Source: Molossus alvarezi
Lineage: Eukaryota; Chordata; Mammalia; Chiroptera; Molossidae
NCBI GenBank assembly: GCA_037176705.1
Contig: CM073891.1
Span: forward strand, 52,702,571 to 52,766,570
Length of the DNA stretch: 64,000 nt
Direction: 5' to 3'
Within the stretch, counting starts at the first letter, position 1; each line of letters opens with the position of its first letter. The notes under the pieces were generated by a model. It was not told where the DNA came from and ran no database searches. It saw only the letters and a program-made list of their open reading frames with translations. Positions 47,616 to 59,441 of the stretch are shown piece by piece. Both the position numbers and the translations under genes were made by a program.

Positions 47616-48214
47616 GCTCCAATCACATGGCTGCTGTCACTCTCAGGAACCCTGCCCTGCTCATTCATGGGTCAGCACTACAGTGTGGACCTGTCAAGCA
47701 CTCTTTGCTCTGAAAGTTGTGCTAACTCAGTGAGGCTCTTTATAGTTCATTAAGTCAATTTAGACAATGACATGATTTGAGATGATAAAGGTAAAATAAG
47801 TCAGTAGTCAGTATGAAAACCTGAGGGGACAGAACCCCTCTGGGTAAAACAAATACTAATAAGCTTCATTAACAATGACCTGCACGTGAGCATTTTACCT
47901 ACATCCTCGCCTGTGAGACTGGGAATGCAGGCAGTGGTCCCCAGCACTGAGTGTGCATGTGTACACTTCCCTGATGCATTGCAATTGACCCATCAGGACC
48001 TGAAGTGTGACTGTCACCCAGAAACCCTTGAACCCATGTCACACTCAGAAGGCGGCTGCCAGTGGCCCTCGGTGCTGCAGCATCAGCCCTGAGAGCCCAC
48101 GAGTCTCACGCAAGGGCCTGGTCCTCAGAAAGTCCTAGTGTCTTTTCTAGGTATCTCAGAGTGCACATTGAGCACGTTTATAGATAAATACTCTATAAAA
48201 TGTTATTTAAAATG

Positions 48215-49101
48215 CAGTCATTTCTCACCACTTCACACCTTGATGTTTGTGGCCTCACTCCACCACGGTTTTTCAAATATAGTGTAGTGTAGTGTAGTAT
48301 AGTATAGAGTAGTATAGTGTAGTGTAGAATAGTGTAGTGCACAATAGTATAGTGTAGTGTGGTGCAGTGCAGTATAGAGTGGTGTAGTGTAGTATAGTGT
48401 CATGTAGTATAAAGTAGTGTAGTGTAGTATAGTATAGAGTAGTGTAGTGTAGTATAGAGAGTGTAGTATAGAGGAGTGTAGTGCAGTGTAGAATAGTATA
48501 GTATAGTATAGTGTAGAGTAGTATAGAGTAGTGTAGTGCGTGCAGTATAGAATAGTGTAGTGTAGTATAGTGTAGTATAGTATAGAGTAGTGCAGTGCAG
48601 TGTAGTGTAGTATAGTATAGTATATAGTAGTGAAGTGTAGTAGATTGTAGTGTAGTTTAGTGTACTGTACTATAGTGTAGTGCAGTATAGAGTAGTGCAG
48701 CGTAGCGTAGTATAGTATAGTATAGAGTAGTGCAGTGTAGTATAGTGTAGTGTAGTGTAGTATGATATAGACTAGTGTAGTCTAGTGTAATACTGTGTAG
48801 TGTAGTTTAGTGCAGTGCACTGCATTATAGTTTATTATAGTACAGTATCGTATTGTATCCTATCGTATTGTATAGTGTAGTGTAGTGTAGTGTAGTGTAG
48901 TATAGTTTAGTTTAGTATTGTTTAGTATAGTATAGTATAGTATAGTATAGTATAGTGTAGTGTAATATAGTTTAGTATAGTTTAGTATAGTATAGTATAG
49001 TATAGTATAGTGTAGTGTAATATAGTATAATACTGTATTTGAAAAAACAGCGATAGAGTGAAGCTGCAAACGTCTAAGCGCGAAGTGGCGAGGGACGACT
49101 G
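48215..49101. mobile_element. Pogo/Tigger-like element enclosing a pentanucleotide array
   Basis: The left end (48,215-48,280) begins CAGTCATTTCTCACCACTTC. The reverse complement of the right end (49,034-49,101) begins CAGTCGTCCCTCGCCACTTC. Both run about 66 bp and finish in TTTTTTCAAATA, so they are long terminal inverted repeats typical of pogo/Tigger elements (start CAGTCGTCCCTCG). No transposase is present. Between them is a (TAGTR)n array. It lies in the intron between the last two coding exons of copy B. Confidence 0.7.
48281..49033. repeat. (TAGTR)n pentanucleotide array
   Basis: About 750 bp of a 5-bp unit tagt[g/a] with variants taga[g/a] and tttag. On the minus strand it yields apparent open frames rich in Tyr, Thr and Leu that are repeat artefacts. 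Confidence 0.95.
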
Positions 49102-50012
49102 CATAATTAAAGAATCCTGCTTCTGGAAATACATTTGTCGCAGTAGATTCTGGAACTGATTAACCACGATAAACAAGAGCTGACTGTAGATTGGACAATA
49201 AAACAATGTTTAAGGAAAAGGTGTTGTTTCATCGAATGTAAGATGTACTTTGTTTGCCCCCAAACCTTCACATCTCTGAAATCAGAATGCAGATTCATGT
49301 GTGTCTCACAGTCACTGTGGTAGGTGGTAATTCTGACAACCAATTTATTTTCTTTTTATTTGCACATGGTTGTGCAGTTCATAGACAGCCTCTTGGTATC
49401 GATGAAATACATACAGTGTGTGCAACTAGAAATCCATTTCAGAACCTCTGACAAATGTCAAAGGACAGCCTAAATGACAAGGTACTCCGCACCCCTGGGG
49501 GTGGACTCAAGGCCCAATCAGGTTGGAAAAGGGAAAAGAAACCAGAGCTGCTTTTCAGAGAGACGAAACGATCAGAGTCACACAAGGCCTTGCTGATGAT
49601 CTTGCCTGTGTCCTTACATGTGACATGCTTCAGGATCTCCCTACAGAAATGGTTTGCTCTGGGACTGACCCAAAAACATACCCTGCTGAGCTTGTCTCAG
49701 CCTAGCCTTTGTGGACACCAGCTCTGGATACCTGAGTCCCTACCACCCTGTACATGATGCGGGAGGCTTCTCATGCTAAAGTAACTAAATTATGGGATGA
49801 AACTGCCACAATACTGATGTGGGTTTATATTTCCTACTTGGTCGTGAACATATCTAAAAGGCAGATGCATGTGTATGGAGCACACCCACTCTCAGGCTCC
49901 TGCACATACATGTGCACATCCACACGTTACCTCCTGGGTTCCAGCCTGTCCCTGAGGGAGACCTGAGATCCCTCCCCTTACTGCCAGCCTGCAGCCCATC
50001 AGCCCCTCCTAC

Positions 50013-50251
50013 CTTTTCCCGAGGGCACCTTGGGGGTGTCCTGCTCTTCTCCCCACTTTGAGCAGGATGGGGTGGCCTCGAGGTGCTCCAGCTGTGACTC
50101 AGGAGGCTGTGAAGTCGAGGGTATGGTGTGGTCTGAGGACTCCAGGGGCCAGGAAGTGCCATCTGAGGCTGATTTGAGGTGCTCTCTGCCACTCTCTTTC
50201 TTTAGCTGGATGAAAGTGATGAAGGCTTTGGCTCCAATCCAGTGGTGTTTC
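50013..50251 (-). CDS. CCDC88C: Daple-like exon: basic membrane-binding region
   Basis: 239 bp (phase 2 in, 1 out), acceptor TAACTAG, donor GGAAAAG|GTAGGA. The translation contains KHHWIGAKAFITFIQLKKES, then GREHLKSASDGTSWPLESSD, then a Ser/Pro-rich stretch ending KVPSGK. This matches Daple [20 protein letters not shown]...PPWQLESSDPASP...SVGKG. In CCDC88 proteins this basic stretch follows the coil, and in Girdin it binds phosphoinositides. Here two of its lysines are replaced (VKLIKPKK to ITFIQLKK), which lowers the positive charge. The HWIGAK motif separates Daple from Girdin and fixes the paralogy. Confidence 0.94.
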
Positions 50252-53200
50252 CTAGTTAGAAGCAGAGTTTTAGGACATAGCCACCCCACCCTGACCTTCC
50301 AGCAGGTCACTGGTGCCCTAACACAGATGGGGTCTCCTTCACCAGAAGTAAAGTTGGCTGTTAATTAGGGGTCAGAATGAGGGTGCTCTTCCTGTCACCA
50401 CAGTCATCGTATGTGTGCTCAGTGGTGGAACAGAGTTTGCAGTTAATTCGCACAGACCCAGGGATGGGAGGATCACTCATCCTGGCAGAAACCCACACTG
50501 GCCTCTCGGGAAAACAGAACTTCAAGTGCAGCCCTCAGCTCCTGACTCTGCGAAATACAGGGAGTGGTGCTGGGCCAATCTGGTCCATGTTTGTGTGGAA
50601 CTTTCCATCAAACACCATTTCAGGAGGAGTCAGGGACCTCCTCGTTCTCTGCTGGAGTTACCAATGAGTGAGATAGGCTTATTAGGACTGTTCCCAGCAC
50701 TGAGGAGGCTGGTTGAGGGGGAGAGGGTAGGCAGAGGGGGCCATTTGAAAGACCAACAGGAGATTTCATGGGTAGGTCACACACTGCAGTGAACCGGAAA
50801 TGAGGGCATCCTAACCTAACAAGAACCACACCTGGGTTCCAGTCCTGGCTCAGCCACCAAACAGCACTGTGCTCACACAGATCTCCCCATTCCTCCTCGG
50901 GGCCTCAACTGCTCTGCTGAGAAGTTCTGTTCTCAACTCTTCTGCTGGGGAGGGGGTTCTGACTGGCTGTGGTTCTGTGATTTCAACAGAGAGGCCTCAC
51001 AGGATTCATGGTGATTTGACTTCAAGGCTGGGCTGGGACAGACCAATCTCAAGGGCCAGCTCCTGGGCTCTGACCTGGGACCAGGGGAAGCCCAGCTGGA
51101 CAGATGCCGGCCAGTCTCTAGGACCAAGCAGACCCATAATCGAGGCTGCTGCTCCCTGGAGAAGGGATCATGTTTCTGAAACCAACCAGGGGTCCAGTGA
51201 ACCTGTAGTAATTGCGGTAAGACCAAAAGGTTCTCTGTTTGAAGACCATGGGTGGTGGTACAGGTGACTGACCCAAGTTTCCTCTCTCAAACAGAAACAG
51301 TGGTTGTCTATGTCTTGAAATGTTGAGACAAACCCCGATGATCTGGCTTGAGTGGCTGCAAAACCACAGACTCTGTGCCCCTTAACCGGCTCCTGGCCGG
51401 TGGATATTTCATCCCTCCTGAGATGACCCTGAGCACATGGGGCAGGACTGAAAGACTCTCTCAGTTCTCTCTGTGCTGGGAGGGACCTGCACACAGATGA
51501 CCCGCACACAGGGGAGGTCCAGGCCCAGCACACTGGTCACTGCTGTAGAGACTACAGCTTTCCGCTGCTCGGGAAGAAGCATGCTCTCTCTTCTGTTGAG
51601 GTTAGTGAAGCTTAAATCAACTCACTTCTTCAGAGCTGGACCACATAACTCATCTTGCTCCCTTGCTTTTTCTTCCAGTTTCTCTGTATTCCTCTGTAAG
51701 GCATTTAATTGGTTCCTGCAGACATAGGAGAAAACAAATCCAGTCAGGTTTTAAATAAAACACACACATTTACTCATCAGCCCAGCCTGGGACCTGGCCC
51801 AGATGGCCGAGTTGGGAATATGTGAATAGAAGCATCTGACGTGGGTCCAGGAACCCTAACACCTTGAGGAGACCTGTGGAAGCACCTAGAATTGGGCTGT
51901 ATGTAATCTCAGGAGAACAAACCCTGAACCATATAAAACTTAAGCTCGGAAACACCAAGGACTTTCTGGTTGGTCAATTCAGGACATTGGGTGCTTGGGT
52001 CAGACGCAGGGCTAGGCTAGCTCCTGTGGGCACAGAGTCACAACAGCTAGTGGTGCGGAGAGGTCTGCCCTCAGTGAGTTAGATGGGCATCAAGATAAAA
52101 AAGTCAGTTTAGTCAAGTGAGACCCCAGACCCCAACCCATTCCAGGGTTGGGTTTCCAATAACACTGCCATAGAAGCAAAGTCAAGGACTTTTGGGGCCA
52201 GATACGGAGCAGACAGGGAGAAAAGTGGGCCTGGAAAGACCAGAAAGACTGGTGGGGACTGTGGGACTGCTGAACCAGGGAGCCAGGTGGGACTGAATGC
52301 AGGATCTGCAAACTGAGTGCTGCTCCAGATGGGGTAGAGATCTGATTGCTTTTTCCAAAGAATCCAGAAACCCAGGGTGTGAAGCACAATCTCTTGATTA
52401 ATATATGTTGGAAATCAGTTTCCATTTTCAAAAATACAGAAAGAACCCAAGAGGCACCTATGGAAATTGGGCTGTCAGAAGGCACCCCTGCTTTCTGTGA
52501 GAGAGCATCTGGCCTTCCTGAAACACACACATGCTCTTGTGTGGTCATGTCCCAGAGTGGTGCATGCAGGGCTCCCTATACAAAGCTGCCCGCTGGGCCC
52601 GGCTGCTGTCCTGTTCCTGTCTCAACAGATCAAATCTCTCATTTCCTTGCTGATGTGATAGGGAGAAGGCTGGCCAATGGGGGGAGGAACCTGAAGCAGG
52701 AACATGGCCTGGTCTGGGTACTGGGAGGTGCAGGGAGCACCAGGAGGGAAGGCTGGAGGAAGCAGGGCTCAGCCCTGGAAGACTGCCAAGCCCCTGCCCA
52801 GGCAATGAGTCAGATTCACTGGGAAGTGAGTGTTTAAGGGATGCTGGTCTTCGGGGCCAGGAATGGCCTCTGGACCCGAGGGCTTTCCCAAGAGTTCACC
52901 TTGAAGTGTTCTCTGCTCACATCCTATCACCCCTACTACTTCCTGGCAACCAGAGAACTGGATCCGTGCACCACACAGGCCTTCGCCAAAGCCAGGATGA
53001 GTAAACACCAACAGAGGGAGGACAACCAGGGTCTACCAACAACACACTGTCCAGCCCATTCAGACAAAAACAGACACAGACAGAAAAAGCTCAGCCTTCC
53101 ATCTGAATCCTTTCTCTTTACCACTGTCATATTTTCTAAAGTGAACTTAATTCCAAAGCAAATTAAGAAGCGTCTGGCAGTGAACAGAGTCTTTGAAAAA

Positions 53201-53381
53201 AAAAACACAACCTACCACCCCTACTTGCAGAAATAACCATTCCAGGGAGAATTTGAGAAGGATGAGCTGGTAAGACAGTCGGTCCCCTTGCCCTTGGGAC
53301 ACCCAGAATGTCACGCTCTAGGCTGGGAGCTGGAACCCAGGACCCCTTTGTTGACAGGTATCCCCCAGCCACACCCCTTAC
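50252..53381 (-). other. Two introns flanking the 51.6-51.7 kb exon
   Basis: Unique sequence with no strong repeats and no further exon with family similarity. Confidence 0.5.
51626..51715 (-). CDS. CCDC88C: Daple-like exon: coiled-coil exit
   Basis: 90 bp (phase 2 in, 2 out), acceptor TGTCTGCAG, donor AAGAA|GTGAGT. It reads NQLNALQRNTEKLEEKAREQ then DELCGPALKK. Daple has [20 protein letters not shown] then YKFYDPPPKK. The DQYKFYDP motif at the end of the coil, conserved in the family, is replaced by EQDELCGP, which suggests changed function or relaxed constraint here. The frame is intact. Confidence 0.88.
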
Positions 53382-53527
53382 ATGGATTGCTTCTGTTCCT
53401 CATGGTACTGCTCCTTGCTCTCTGTGTTCGTCTCTAGAAGCTCCTGGTTCTGCTGGTTCAACATATTGATCTTCCCCTTGAGGTGACAATTTTTTTCCTC
53501 CAAATTCTGCTTGAGATGAGACAGCAG
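53382..53527 (-). CDS. CCDC88C: Daple-like exon: end of the coiled coil
   Basis: 146 bp (phase 0 in, 2 out), acceptor TGTTCTAG, donor CCAT|GTAAGG. The translation [20 protein letters not shown]...[19 protein letters not shown] matches Daple [20 protein letters not shown]...[18 protein letters not shown]. The EQYHEEQKQ block is diagnostic of the CCDC88 family. It joins in frame to the LDYHCE end of the exon at 54,909. Confidence 0.93.
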
Positions 53528-53846
53528 CTAGAACACAGATTGACAATGTCTCAACCACCATGAGTCCCTGTGATTTCACTGCTGGAAATCTACTTCCAGA
53601 AGAAGGAAAAGGCCACATGCACAAAGATGGCCATTTCGGTATTATCTGCACCAGTTGGAGGGACCAATACGACCAACGACACGAGGATGGCCAAGCATTG
53701 TGCAACTGCACCGTCCAATCAAGCAACCACTGGCCACGTGTGACTGCTGAGCACTGAAAACACAGCCTGTCCTGCCTGACACATGCAGACACTGCCAAAT
53801 ACAGAACAGTTCCTGAGGACTTACATAACAATTACAAAAATTAATG

Positions 53847-54052
53847 TAGCCCAGCCAGTGTGGCTCAGTGGTTGAGCGTCAGCCAATGCACCAAGAGGTC
53901 GCAGGTTGGATTCCTGGTTAGGGCACATGCCCAGGTTGTGGGCCAAATTCCCAGTGGGGGGCAACCAAGGGGGTGGTCTATCGATGTTGTCTGTAATCGA
54001 TGTTTCTATCTCTCTCCTTTCCTCTTTCTCTAAAATAAATTTTAAAAAAAAG
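53847..54052 (+). mobile_element. Ves-type SINE
   Basis: Copy B partner of the element at 129-330, in the same orientation and same flanks. Confidence 0.8.
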
Positions 54053-54908
54053 TAAAATATCTCATCAATATGCTTTTGGCATCACATGTGATGTTTTAGA
54101 TATAATGCCTACATAAAGCGTGTCATTAAAATCAATCCCACCCATTTCCTTTTACTTTGTTAATGTGGCTACTAGAACGTTTGTATTACTTGGGGTGGCC
54201 TGCATTGCATTTCCATTGGACATCTCTGCCACAGATAAAATGTACATGCATGGGTGTGGCTGTGTTATAAAAAAAAACACATAAAAACTCTATTAACAGA
54301 TACTGACATATAAATGTCATATCATTTTCACTTGCCACCAAATATTATTCTTCTCTTGATTTTCCCTTCCATTACAACCTGTAAACGCTATCCTTGGTTC
54401 ACAGATGTATCAAAACAGGCAAGGGCTGTATCTGAATTTCGGGCTGAGGTTGGCCAACCCCTGCTCTAGAATATCACCATGGTTGGTGTAGCAGAAAAGT
54501 CTCAAGCTTTGGCTTCAGATAAACTGGATTTCAATCTACTAGTTTGAGGGATGAGGATGGAAATCCCAGCTCACATGATCATTGTGAGAATTAAATGGAT
54601 GATGCAGGTTAGCACAGAGTAAAGTTCCCTGCCGAGAGGATGGAAATAAAACAGGACACACCTGAGTTCATGCACTGCCCGACGTTGCAAGAAGCAAAAG
54701 TCTGATGAAAGGTCTTTTCAAACACATCCCTACCAGCCAAGGTGTTCATCCCCTTCCAATGCCTCGGGCTTCCTTGGGCCTCAGTGTGACCTTCACACAG
54801 TCTTAGAGCATAGATGCCAATGAGGACCCATCCCACCTGGCTGAACCCAAGGCTGTCAGCCCAGGGTACACAACGTGGTGTCCCCAGGCCCAAAGCCACA
54901 GACCTCAC

Positions 54909-55074
54909 CTCGCAGTGGTAGTCCAGGCTCTGGTGCTGCTCCTTCAGCTGGTCGAACTGAACCTGCCAGTCGTTCAGCTCCAGCTGCGAGTGGTGCAGCG
55001 AGGATTCCAGCACCTTGATGTGGGTGTGCAGCTCCTCGCGCTCCCCCTTCAGCTGCTGGGTCAGGAAATTGACC
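54909..55074 (-). CDS. CCDC88C: Daple-like coiled-coil exon (copy B)
   Basis: Counterpart of 1,288-1,453: 166 bp, phase 2 in and 0 out, same splice sites. The translation is identical to copy A except WQVQFDQL for WQAQFDQL. It shares the seven-residue deletion after QHQS, so that deletion predates the duplication. Confidence 0.92.
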
Positions 55075-55857
55075 CTGGGGGTGCAGAGCCATAGGGTCAG
55101 GGCTGAGGAGCACTCCCAGGATCTGTCTGAGCCATGCAACCTTCATCAAACCTGCAACCCCTGTGTGCCTCCCTTTCTCGCATGTGGAAAAGAGGGGTTG
55201 AACAATACCAGCCGTTTTCAAACTGTGTCCTTTGGTGTTCTAGGAGGCTCCCCCTGGCACCCCACTTTGTCTGGGGAATAAAGAACAGGCAGGCTCAAAC
55301 AACACTTCAATGGAGCCTCACTGTTCAAATCTTTTCTATTTAAGGCTTTGGCATATTTGCCTGCTTGGACAAAAGAGTTCTATTGAAACACTTTTACCAA
55401 ATGTTGAATCGGAATATTTTTGCACCTCCAGCATCTCTCACTCTGGGAGCGTCCACGCAGGGCCAAGGTACCGACTGGGGTTACAAGTGTACTCAGAGAG
55501 TAGGTGAGCTCACAAATAGGGACTGCATGGATGATGAGGATGGCCTGTATCTCCTCCACGGCGTCGCTGGTGGTAGAGGCAGAGGGTGCCCTTCCCTGAT
55601 ACAATCGCCATCACAGGTGAGGGAGGTGAGGTTACCCGAATGCAACAATGTGTCATCCCAGGTGTCACCAGTGCTTCCATCTCACCCACTAGCTGGAGTC
55701 CCCTTCTACCTCATTACCACCAGCTGTTGCCATGACAGGGTTCGTAAAAATACACTGGTACCAATGGACTCAATTGATCTTAGCTCTATGGGTGCTGAAT
55801 GAATTGGTCTGAATGAAATCCCGGCGCACAATGCTGCCTGGAGGTGGTGGCAGTTAC

Positions 55858-56001
55858 CTGTCTAGCTCATCCCACAGCCTCTGGTTCTCGCTCTTGGCGA
55901 TGGCATTTGTTCTCTGCTCCTGCTGCTGAGCCTCACACCCAGTGTTCAAGACTGTCTCCATCTCCTCCTGCTCCGCCTCAGGTTTCAGCATGTCCTTGTG
56001 C
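55858..56001 (-). CDS. CCDC88C: Daple-like coiled-coil exon after the internal deletion (copy B)
   Basis: Counterpart of 2,249-2,392: 144 bp, phase 2/2, acceptor CTCCAAAG and donor GACAG|GTAACT conserved. Open. It differs from copy A by S to P (MLKPEAEQ), G to E (GCEAQQQ) and R to W (QRLWDELD). Confidence 0.88.
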
Positions 56002-56593
56002 CTTTGGAGGGAAACACACCCACTAGGAACACACAGCCCATAGACTGCAGAGCCCCCCGTGAGCGGCTTCTCTCTGCAGAGCTGAGGGGACTGACAGGGA
56101 GGGGTGCTGCACAGCAGAGAGGAGGGACAATGGCAGCTAGGACAGAGGTTGGGTCAGCTCTGGGAGGAGAGGACCCTGCCAGCCCTGATTTTGAGTCGTC
56201 CTCCTCCCTTCTGACATGTCTCCAGGGGACCTTCTCCACCCTATCAAAGCAGCTTCCTCTGTTAGTCTGCTGGGGACAACATGACTGTTTTCCTAACCCC
56301 ACACACTTCTAACAGAAACCACAGCATATACCGCTGAATCCACGGCACATGACAGCTTCTCCCCCACACCGGGGACAGCGTAGCCCTCCACCTCAGCTTG
56401 GGAGCATGAGGCCCATGTTCTGAGTCAGGATATGAGGGGGGACAGAGGCTTGCCTGGTGGTGCCTGAGCAGTTGCCAGGGACCATCTGCACACACTCATG
56501 TACACCCATGCACACATCTGCTCCTCAAGGCACCCCAACCAAGTCCTCACACTACCCTGTAACTTCACATTCAGCTTGGGGCTTTCATTTTGT

Positions 56594-56790
56594 TTTAAAA
56601 AATTCTTGTGCATTTTATTGATTGATTTTAGAGAGAGAGAGGGATGAAGGGAAAAAGAGAGAGTGAGAGATCAACATTGACTTGTTTTTGAACGTATTGA
56701 TGCATTTATTGATACCTAACCGGGTATCAACCCACAACCATGGTGTATGGGGACAAGGCTCTCACAGGCTGAGCAACCCAACAAGGGCTG
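56594..56790 (-). mobile_element. Old Ves-type SINE
   Basis: Copy B partner of the element at 2,974-3,180, with small indels. Confidence 0.65.
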
Positions 56791-58569
56791 GGCTTTTGTT
56801 TCCATCCTGTCTCAGTCTTGACAGGGCAGCAGAGCACAGAGGGAGTCCCTGACCAGGCCCAGGTGATTCCTCCCTCCTGCTGACCCCTCTGTGTTTAGGG
56901 CTGACTCAGGAGCTTCCCCAAAGTCAAGGTACCTGAGTCATCACCTCTCAATCTTCCCCATTACAAGCAAATCTCTATCCAAAGCCCCTTCCTGAGTTTC
57001 CACACTCAAAGAATCTGACAGAGACCATCCAGCCTGGGCCTGCAGCCCTCCACCCACATCCCACCCACCCCACCCACCCCCAGATCAGCTGTCCTTATAC
57101 CATCTGTCTCGAGCCATGACTTGTGAGGACTCACATTTGGAAACCTGCACAGGCAGCTGTTTGAAGACAAAGATTCCTGTGGCCTTTAGCCCTGGGGCAA
57201 TAACAGGGAAGATGGGGGTGGGGGCTCTGTCTCATCCAGGCTAATAATTCTGGAAAAACTCATCCAGGTAGCACAAACGAGGGCCCATAACCATTAGGGT
57301 CCCCCACTGCTGCTTTTCTGTTTGGTCTTGGAAAAGCGCACAGATCCAACTAGGAACAACACCCAGCTACAGGACAAATACCATGTGATTCTCACTTCCA
57401 CGGGGACCCTAGCATGAGGCTGACACTCAGTAAAGGGTTAGGGAACAAGTGAGTGTCTGAGTGACACATAAAATGGATAGACAGCCCCCATTCCTGTGTA
57501 TCAGCACCCACACCCCCAAACCTGCAGCCCTGTTGCAGACAGACCAAGGGGCCTCGGGCTATCTGTCCAACTAGTAGACACCACAGAGAAACACAGTAGG
57601 TCTGCCTGTTCTATGGAGCAGGGAGCTGCAGGCAAAACAATGAACTCGTCCTCAGAGCCAGTCAGATTCCACCTGCACAAGCCCTCTGCCTCCGGACAGG
57701 CATGAAGAATACCATGACACTGTTATAATATATAGAAATGGACACTGAACATAAGACCTGTAGGTGCCTGGGGAGGGGTGGGCACCATGCTAGTTCACGG
57801 TGTGTGAACACTTTGGGCTCCACATCATGACTCAGCTGGTGCCTCCCCCCCACATCTGGACCCAGCGCCAGGTGGACAGTAGATGACTCGCCAAGGTCAC
57901 CTGAATACAGAATGGGTACCTGAGGAGGGACAGATGGAAATGCCAACAGGGAGATGATGCTCACTTTGGCTGGTAGGAATAGAGAGTCTAATGGGAGCAG
58001 ATGTGTCAGCACCCCTCGAAGATGGGGATCTGGGTGAATAAAGGAGATTGGAAGACTCCGGACAGTCCCTGGGAAGCACTGGGAGAATCAAAAATGAATG
58101 TCATCAGGCCGATCTCACAGCATCATCAGTTGCTCTCACCAGGCTTTGTTGGCTCAAGGACCTCCCCAGATTTCTGCAATGGAAACTCCCTACAAATCAG
58201 CTGCTCCTGCTAAAGAGGGAGCAGTTTGCTTACCATATTGCTAAGGCGGGGTAAAGGAAATACTGTCAGCAGGAACATCTCACAAGCACAGGAAGGGGAC
58301 AACAGCTCTCTCCTTTGCTGCAGCGAGTGTTGGGGAGCCTTTCTTTAGACGCATCTCTTCCTCCCTGCCCTGCATTAGAGTCTTGTGCACATCACACCTC
58401 CCCCAGGCCCTGGATCCTGCTGTTCCTGCCATGGAGCCTGGAGTAATCAGGGGTCTTCCAGGGCAGGAGCTCAGGACATGGCTGACTGCATGCACAAAAA
58501 ACCCTGACTTGTCAAGAGCACAAAGTTAATATTTATGCATTTCAAATATTACAAGATCTCACAGATTGG

Positions 58570-58842
58570 TGGAGTACAATGAACAAAATAAGCTGATGAA
58601 CAAAATAGATCCAGAGACATGGAAGTAGGGAACAGACTGACAAACCTCCGATAGAGAGAGGGTGGGAGGGCACGAAAAGATAAACCAAAGAACATGCATG
58701 CATGTATGCTTACATAGCCCATGGACACAGACTACAGTCCTGTGAAGGGTTGGGGGTCGGGGTTCGGGATCGAGGAGGAGGGTGTCAGTGGAGGCAAAAG
58801 GAGAAACTTCTGTAACAAAAATAAGTGAATAAATGAAAAAAA
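58570..58842 (+). mobile_element. LINE-1 3' end fragment (copy B)
   Basis: Copy B partner of the fragment at 4,940-5,222, in the intron between the 59.4 and 56.0 kb exons. Confidence 0.8.
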
Positions 58843-59441
58843 AATCTGCAATTCGATGTACATCAATTTTACATTAAAAAAGGAGTCTGCATGGACACAA
58901 GGAGGTACAGGTGCAATGGGAACGGCAGAGTGTGGATAAGTGCTGATGCCTGGGATGGGACACGGGGCTTTCACTATACTATGGTGTATATTTCTATGTA
59001 TCCAAAAGGTTCCAAAATTTAAAAATGCAGAATAGAAGTCCAGACTTTGACAGGGAAGAAGCCAGGGAAGCTAGGGAAGAAAGTCACCTTAACTCCAAAG
59101 CTGTGGTGAACCTCCCCCTCCTGTTCTTGGACTGGAAGAGGGGTAGGCATGCTCAGGGAAACGGGGCCTCAGTGATGACACACGGTTTCTCTGAGCCAGG
59201 GTTAGCATGCACGCCATTCTCAGCTGCATAAACTCCCCACCACTGAGGGTGATTTCATTTACTTCTCCTAATTGTGTAACATTGGGTCCAAAGGAAACAC
59301 AAGGGGCCATTATGAAAAGGAACAGCAGCCCAGGGTGGCCGCCCAGTCACCCTGCCAGCTTCCTGCCCACGGGGACACGGCACATGTGGGACATGGGTGT
59401 GAGCTGTCAAGTCTGCAGACCACGTGGGTAGGGGTGCTCAC

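Larger units (their letters stand above)
46161..50012 (-). other. Intron where most Daple C-terminal coding sequence is missing
   Basis: In Daple several hundred residues, including the G-alpha-binding motif (pattern SSEMVTLEEFLEESN), lie between the two flanking exons. None is found here on either strand. The interval holds a MIR (47.4 kb) and the inverted-repeat element with the pentanucleotide array (48.2-49.1 kb). Confidence 0.65.

Noticed and set aside
48860..49069. Open frame of Tyr/Thr/Leu repeats
   Set aside because: A translation artefact of the pentanucleotide array.
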